Origin: JBAYSY01 sp041675885
GTDB lineage: Bacteria; Pseudomonadota; Alphaproteobacteria; Rhodobacterales; Rhodobacteraceae
Length of the DNA: 18,214 nucleotides
Assembly: GCA_041675885.1 (NCBI GenBank)
Contig: JBAYSY010000053.1
Location: 1-18,214, forward strand
Reading direction: 5' to 3'
Positions 15,931 to 18,214 of this stretch are shown one piece after another. Numbering within the stretch: position 1 is the first letter of the stretch; every line of letters starts with the position of its first letter. The translations under genes and the position numbers were made by a program. The notes beneath the pieces were generated by a model, which was given only the letters and a program-made list of their open reading frames with translations, searched no databases and was not told the origin of the DNA.

Positions 15931-16117
15931 TCGGTGGCCTCCTGCCCGGGCCACGGTGCGGTCGGCCGCCCGACAGACCGGATCAGCGCGGCCTTGCCCG
16001 CCGCGATGACCGGGAACGGCCCGCGCCGCCGGGGCGGGGTGTCGGCCCCGGCACGGGCGGAACAGGGGCGGGCGGGGTTTTCAAGATACCGGAACATGGG
16101 GATACGCTTTCAGCTTG

Positions 16118-16178
16118 CCCGCTGTATATGGTTCTTCGTGCGGGGAACCCGCTGGATATAGTCCTTCGCGCGGGGGAA
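16118..16178. repeat. Two-copy tandem repeat of about 30 bases
   Basis: Bases 16118-16147 and 16148-16178 are adjacent copies of one unit, identical at 26 of 30 positions with one extra G in the second. Each begins CCCGC and has GCGGG near its end, so each can form a 5-base-pair stem with a loop of 17 bases. The repeat lies in the 260-base gap between the stop of cca and the start of the ABC transporter, which are transcribed in the same direction. It could mark a terminator region of the upstream operon or a double regulator site for the downstream one. No firm promoter was recognised in 15931-16117. Confidence 0.75.
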
Positions 16179-16190
16179 TGGAACCGGGGG

Positions 16191-17333
16191 TCAGCCAAGC
16201 AGCGCCGCCTTGCCAAGGGTCATGCCCGAGGCGATCCAGCGGGTTTCCAGCTCGTGCAGCCGTGTGCCCAGTGCGGGGCCGGTCAGCGCGGGCATCAGGT
16301 CGGCGGCGCGGACCGGAAACTCCGCGGCTGCCCCGCGGGCGACAGCACCCTCCCAGCCCTCGGGGGGTGGGGTTCCGGTCAGCGCGGCATGGGTCAGCAC
16401 CACGTCCGCCGCCGTCCGGGGGCCAAGCCGATAGCCTGCCTCGGCCGCCCCCATGCCGTCGAGCGCGGCGGCGCGGATCCGGCCCAGTTCCGCCGCCTCT
16501 GACCGCGACAGGCGCAAGAGCCGCGCCGCGCCCGCACCGCCCAGCACCGCGAGACGGCGCGGCCAGTGCGGCGGGCGGGCGCCTTCCAGATGCACCAGCA
16601 CCGGCAGCGCCCTGGCCGAGGCGCCGGGCAGCACCCGCATCAGAAGGCCGATCGACTCCATCGCCGCCACCGCGGGCGCGGGGTCGGGGGCAGAGAGCAG
16701 GCGGCGCATCTCCGCCCCCACCCGCTCGCGCGAAAGGGTCTCGATCCCGGCCAGATTCGCGGCGCAGGCCGCCAGCGCCTCCGGGTCCATGCCCGCTTCG
16801 GGGTCGCCATACCAGGCGTGAAAGCGGAAAAAGCGCAGGATGCGCAGGTAATCCTCGGCGATCCGCGCGCCCGCGTCGCCCACGAAGCGCACCCGCCGCG
16901 CCAGCAGGTCGGGCAGCCCGCCCAGCGGGTCGATCACCTCGCCCCCGGGGCTGGCGTAAAGCGCGTTCATGGTGAAGTCGCGCCGGGCGGCGTCCTCCTC
17001 GATCCGGTCGGACCAGGCGACGGTCGCGTTGCGGCCGAAGGTCTCGACGTCGCGGCGGAAGGTGGTGACCTCATGCGGGATGCCGTCCGCCACCACCGTC
17101 ACCGTGCCGTGGCCCAGCCCGGTCGGGACCACCCGCAGACCGGCCTGTTCCGCCAGCGCGGTCACGGCCTCCGGCCTTGCGTCGGTCGCGATGTCGATAT
17201 CCGCCACCCTTCGGCCCAGCAGCGCGTCGCGCACGCAGCCGCCCACGAACAGCGCCCGGTGCCCGCCCGACTCCAGCGCGGCGATCACCGCGCGTGTGCC
17301 GGGGCGCGACAGCCAGCCGCCGGTGATCTTCAC
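16191..17333 (-). CDS. cca: CCA tRNA nucleotidyltransferase
   Basis: This class II nucleotidyltransferase adds or repairs the 3' CCA end of tRNAs. It has 380 residues. The catalytic head shows GGCVRDALLGR (31-41) and the metal-binding DIDIATDA (45-52), with D45 and D47 in the active site. The nucleotide-selecting region reads RRDFTMNALY (117-126), and ED-YLRILRFFRF (160-171) starts the helical neck/body. A poly(A) polymerase of the same superfamily is the alternative, but size and context favour CCA addition. The start is a GTG at 17333 whose last two bases overlap the stop of the Nudix gene (GTGA); upstream frame lies inside that gene and makes no domain sense. It is the last gene of the hslO operon. 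Confidence 0.92.
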   Translation of the reverse strand: MKITGGWLSRPGTRAVIAALESGGHRALFVGGCVRDALLGRRVADIDIATDARPEAVTALAEQAGLRVVPTGLGHGTVTVVADGIPHEVTTFRRDVETFGRNATVAWSDRIEEDAARRDFTMNALYASPGGEVIDPLGGLPDLLARRVRFVGDAGARIAEDYLRILRFFRFHAWYGDPEAGMDPEALAACAANLAGIETLSRERVGAEMRRLLSAPDPAPAVAAMESIGLLMRVLPGASARALPVLVHLEGARPPHWPRRLAVLGGAGAARLLRLSRSEAAELGRIRAAALDGMGAAEAGYRLGPRTAADVVLTHAALTGTPPPEGWEGAVARGAAAEFPVRAADLMPALTGPALGTRLHELETRWIASGMTLGKAALLG

Positions 17334-17941
17334 GGCCCCAGCCTTTCGGCCAGCCCCCGCAGGATCCGCGCCGTCGCCCCCCAGATGTAATAGGGCCCCC
17401 AGGGCACGGTGTAATAGCTGCGCCACTCTCCGCGCCACCAGCGCCGCTCCACCCGGTAGCGCGACAGGTCGGTGAGATGCGACAGCGGCACGAAGAACAC
17501 CTCCTCGACCTCGCCCGCGTCCGGGACGGGCCGGAAATCCTCGTGGATCCGGCCCAGAACCGGGGTCACGGTATAGCCCGTCACCGTTTCGTGCGGTGGC
17601 ATCCGGCCCAGAACCTCGACCAGCGCCGGGGGCAGGCCCACCTCCTCCTGCGCCTCGCGCAGGGCGGCGGCCTCGGGGCCGTGGTCGGTGGGTTCGATCT
17701 TGCCGCCGGGCAGGGCGATCTGCCCCGGATGGTCGCGCAGATGCGACGAGCGCCGGGTCAGCACCACGCGCGGTTCCTCCACGCCGGGCGCACCGGGGGC
17801 AAGCGTCAGCAGCACCGCCGCCGGTTGCAGCACCAGCCCTTCGGGCCGCCGGTAACCGGGGTTCAGGTCGAAATCCGACGACACCGGCGCCGGGTCGGCC
17901 AGCGCCCGCAGCACCCGCCGGACCGGATCAGGCGCGGTCAT
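17330..17941 (-). CDS. Nudix hydrolase, CoA pyrophosphatase type (NudL-like)
   Basis: This 203-residue cytoplasmic enzyme belongs to the Nudix branch that cleaves coenzyme A to phosphopantetheine and 3',5'-ADP. The NuCoA signature is clear at 61-80 (LTRRSSHLRDHPGQIALPGG). The Nudix box continues with REAQEEVGL at 95-103, with the spacing seen in NudL and not the strict general Nudix pattern. The ATG at 17941 overlaps the end of hslO by 14 bases and the stop overlaps the cca start by 4, so translation is coupled. A longer frame upstream falls within hslO. Confidence 0.92.
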   Translation of the reverse strand: MTAPDPVRRVLRALADPAPVSSDFDLNPGYRRPEGLVLQPAAVLLTLAPGAPGVEEPRVVLTRRSSHLRDHPGQIALPGGKIEPTDHGPEAAALREAQEEVGLPPALVEVLGRMPPHETVTGYTVTPVLGRIHEDFRPVPDAGEVEEVFFVPLSHLTDLSRYRVERRWWRGEWRSYYTVPWGPYYIWGATARILRGLAERLGP

Positions 17942-18214
17942 CGGCCGCCCCTTTCGCCTCGAACCCCACCGTCGCCGGGTCAAGCACGTAATGCGCGCCG
18001 CAGAACTGGCAATCGGCGGTGACGATGCCGTCTTCGGTCGTCATCGTGCCAATGTCCTTGGTCGAATAGATCGACAGGCTCTGGCGTACACGCTCGACCG
18101 AACAGGTGCAGCCAAAGCGCACCGGCTGGGCGTCGAAGACCCGCGGCTGTTCCTCGTGGAACAGGCGCACCAGCAATTCCGTGGGCGAGACGCGCGGCCC
18201 GATCAGCTCCATCA
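17928..18214 (-). CDS. hslO: Redox-regulated chaperone Hsp33, C-terminal part (cut by window edge)
   Basis: Only the last 95 or so residues are in the window; the true start lies beyond base 18214, and the ATG visible at 18212 is internal. The segment carries the Hsp33 redox switch: CxC in RFGCTCSVERV, then CxxC in ADCQFCGAHYVLDP. These four cysteines bind zinc when reduced, and form disulfides under oxidative stress to activate the holdase. The GVRF/RFGCTCS spacing and linker fit the family. It is the first visible gene of the operon with the Nudix and cca genes. Confidence 0.93.
   Translation of the reverse strand, partial: MELIGPRVSPTELLVRLFHEEQPRVFDAQPVRFGCTCSVERVRQSLSIYSTKDIGTMTTEDGIVTADCQFCGAHYVLDPATVGFEAKGAADDRA

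Noticed and set aside
15931..16117. Minus-strand promoter for the ABC operon (for example around TATCTT and TTGAAA near 16079-16090)
   Set aside because: No -35/-10 pair with acceptable spacing was found.
14164..16161. A 665-codon plus-strand open frame opposite the ABC transporter
   Set aside because: It is antisense to clear Walker A/B and signature motifs, with His/Arg/Gln-rich low-complexity sequence and no family resemblance.
15983..16216. A 77-codon minus-strand frame whose protein would carry the repeat PARRTISSGF / PARRTIYSG
   Set aside because: The repeat simply reflects the 30-base tandem duplication. The frame overlaps the cca end, has no ribosome site that I can see, and is Pro/Arg-rich.

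Overview
The window is a dense, high-GC stretch of bacterial chromosome with 20 genes that I can support. Its gene content points to an alphaproteobacterium of the Rhodobacteraceae (Rhodobacter/Paracoccus/Roseobacter relatives). The evidence for this is the NDUFAF5-type methyltransferase beside hemH, the hslO-nudix-cca order, the lone short NfeD beside a QmcA-like protein, and a NaChBac-type ion channel. Most of the region is ordinary core genome. I see no rRNA, tRNA, CRISPR array, integrase, transposase or prophage gene.

Layout. (1) 1-223 is a gene-free 3' flank holding a pair of inverted REP-like palindromes and a probable clpB terminator. (2) clpB is on the minus strand and diverges from a plus-strand operon grxC - nitrilase-family amidase (deaminated-glutathione-amidase type) - MarR regulator, whose genes overlap by 1-4 bases. 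(3) A qmcA-like SPFH gene and a short nfeD gene follow, ending 3 bases from the convergent pyrF. (4) comF (minus) and an NDUFAF5-like methyltransferase (plus) are separated by only 22 bases, and hemH follows the methyltransferase. (5) 9.5-11.9 kb is an envelope-related block: a 60-residue secreted/membrane mini-protein, a Tat-type L,D-transpeptidase, a CAP-domain lipoprotein and a second, lipoprotein-type L,D-transpeptidase. (6) 12.07-15.93 kb is a minus-strand operon. In transcription order it is an ABC exporter half-transporter, an RlmD/TrmA-like 23S rRNA m5U methyltransferase, and a single-domain voltage-gated channel with an unusual Asp in its selectivity filter. (7) 16.19-18.21 kb is a minus-strand operon hslO (partial, cut by the window edge) - CoA pyrophosphatase-type Nudix hydrolase - CCA tRNA nucleotidyltransferase.

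How the genes fit together. ClpB and Hsp33 serve protein quality control. Glutaredoxin and the amidase both act on glutathione chemistry. QmcA/NfeD is a membrane quality-control pair. The two L,D-transpeptidases and the CAP protein probably act on or at the cell wall. The remainder is housekeeping (pyrF, hemH, cca, rRNA methylation).

The points most worth a second look are the channel's TLDSWIS filter, the methyltransferase that appears to lack its SAM-binding glycine loop and may be translated from a leaderless mRNA, the REPIN-like element at the left edge, the 30-base tandem repeat in front of the ABC operon, and the small secreted protein facing hemH. I found no clearly new multi-gene system.
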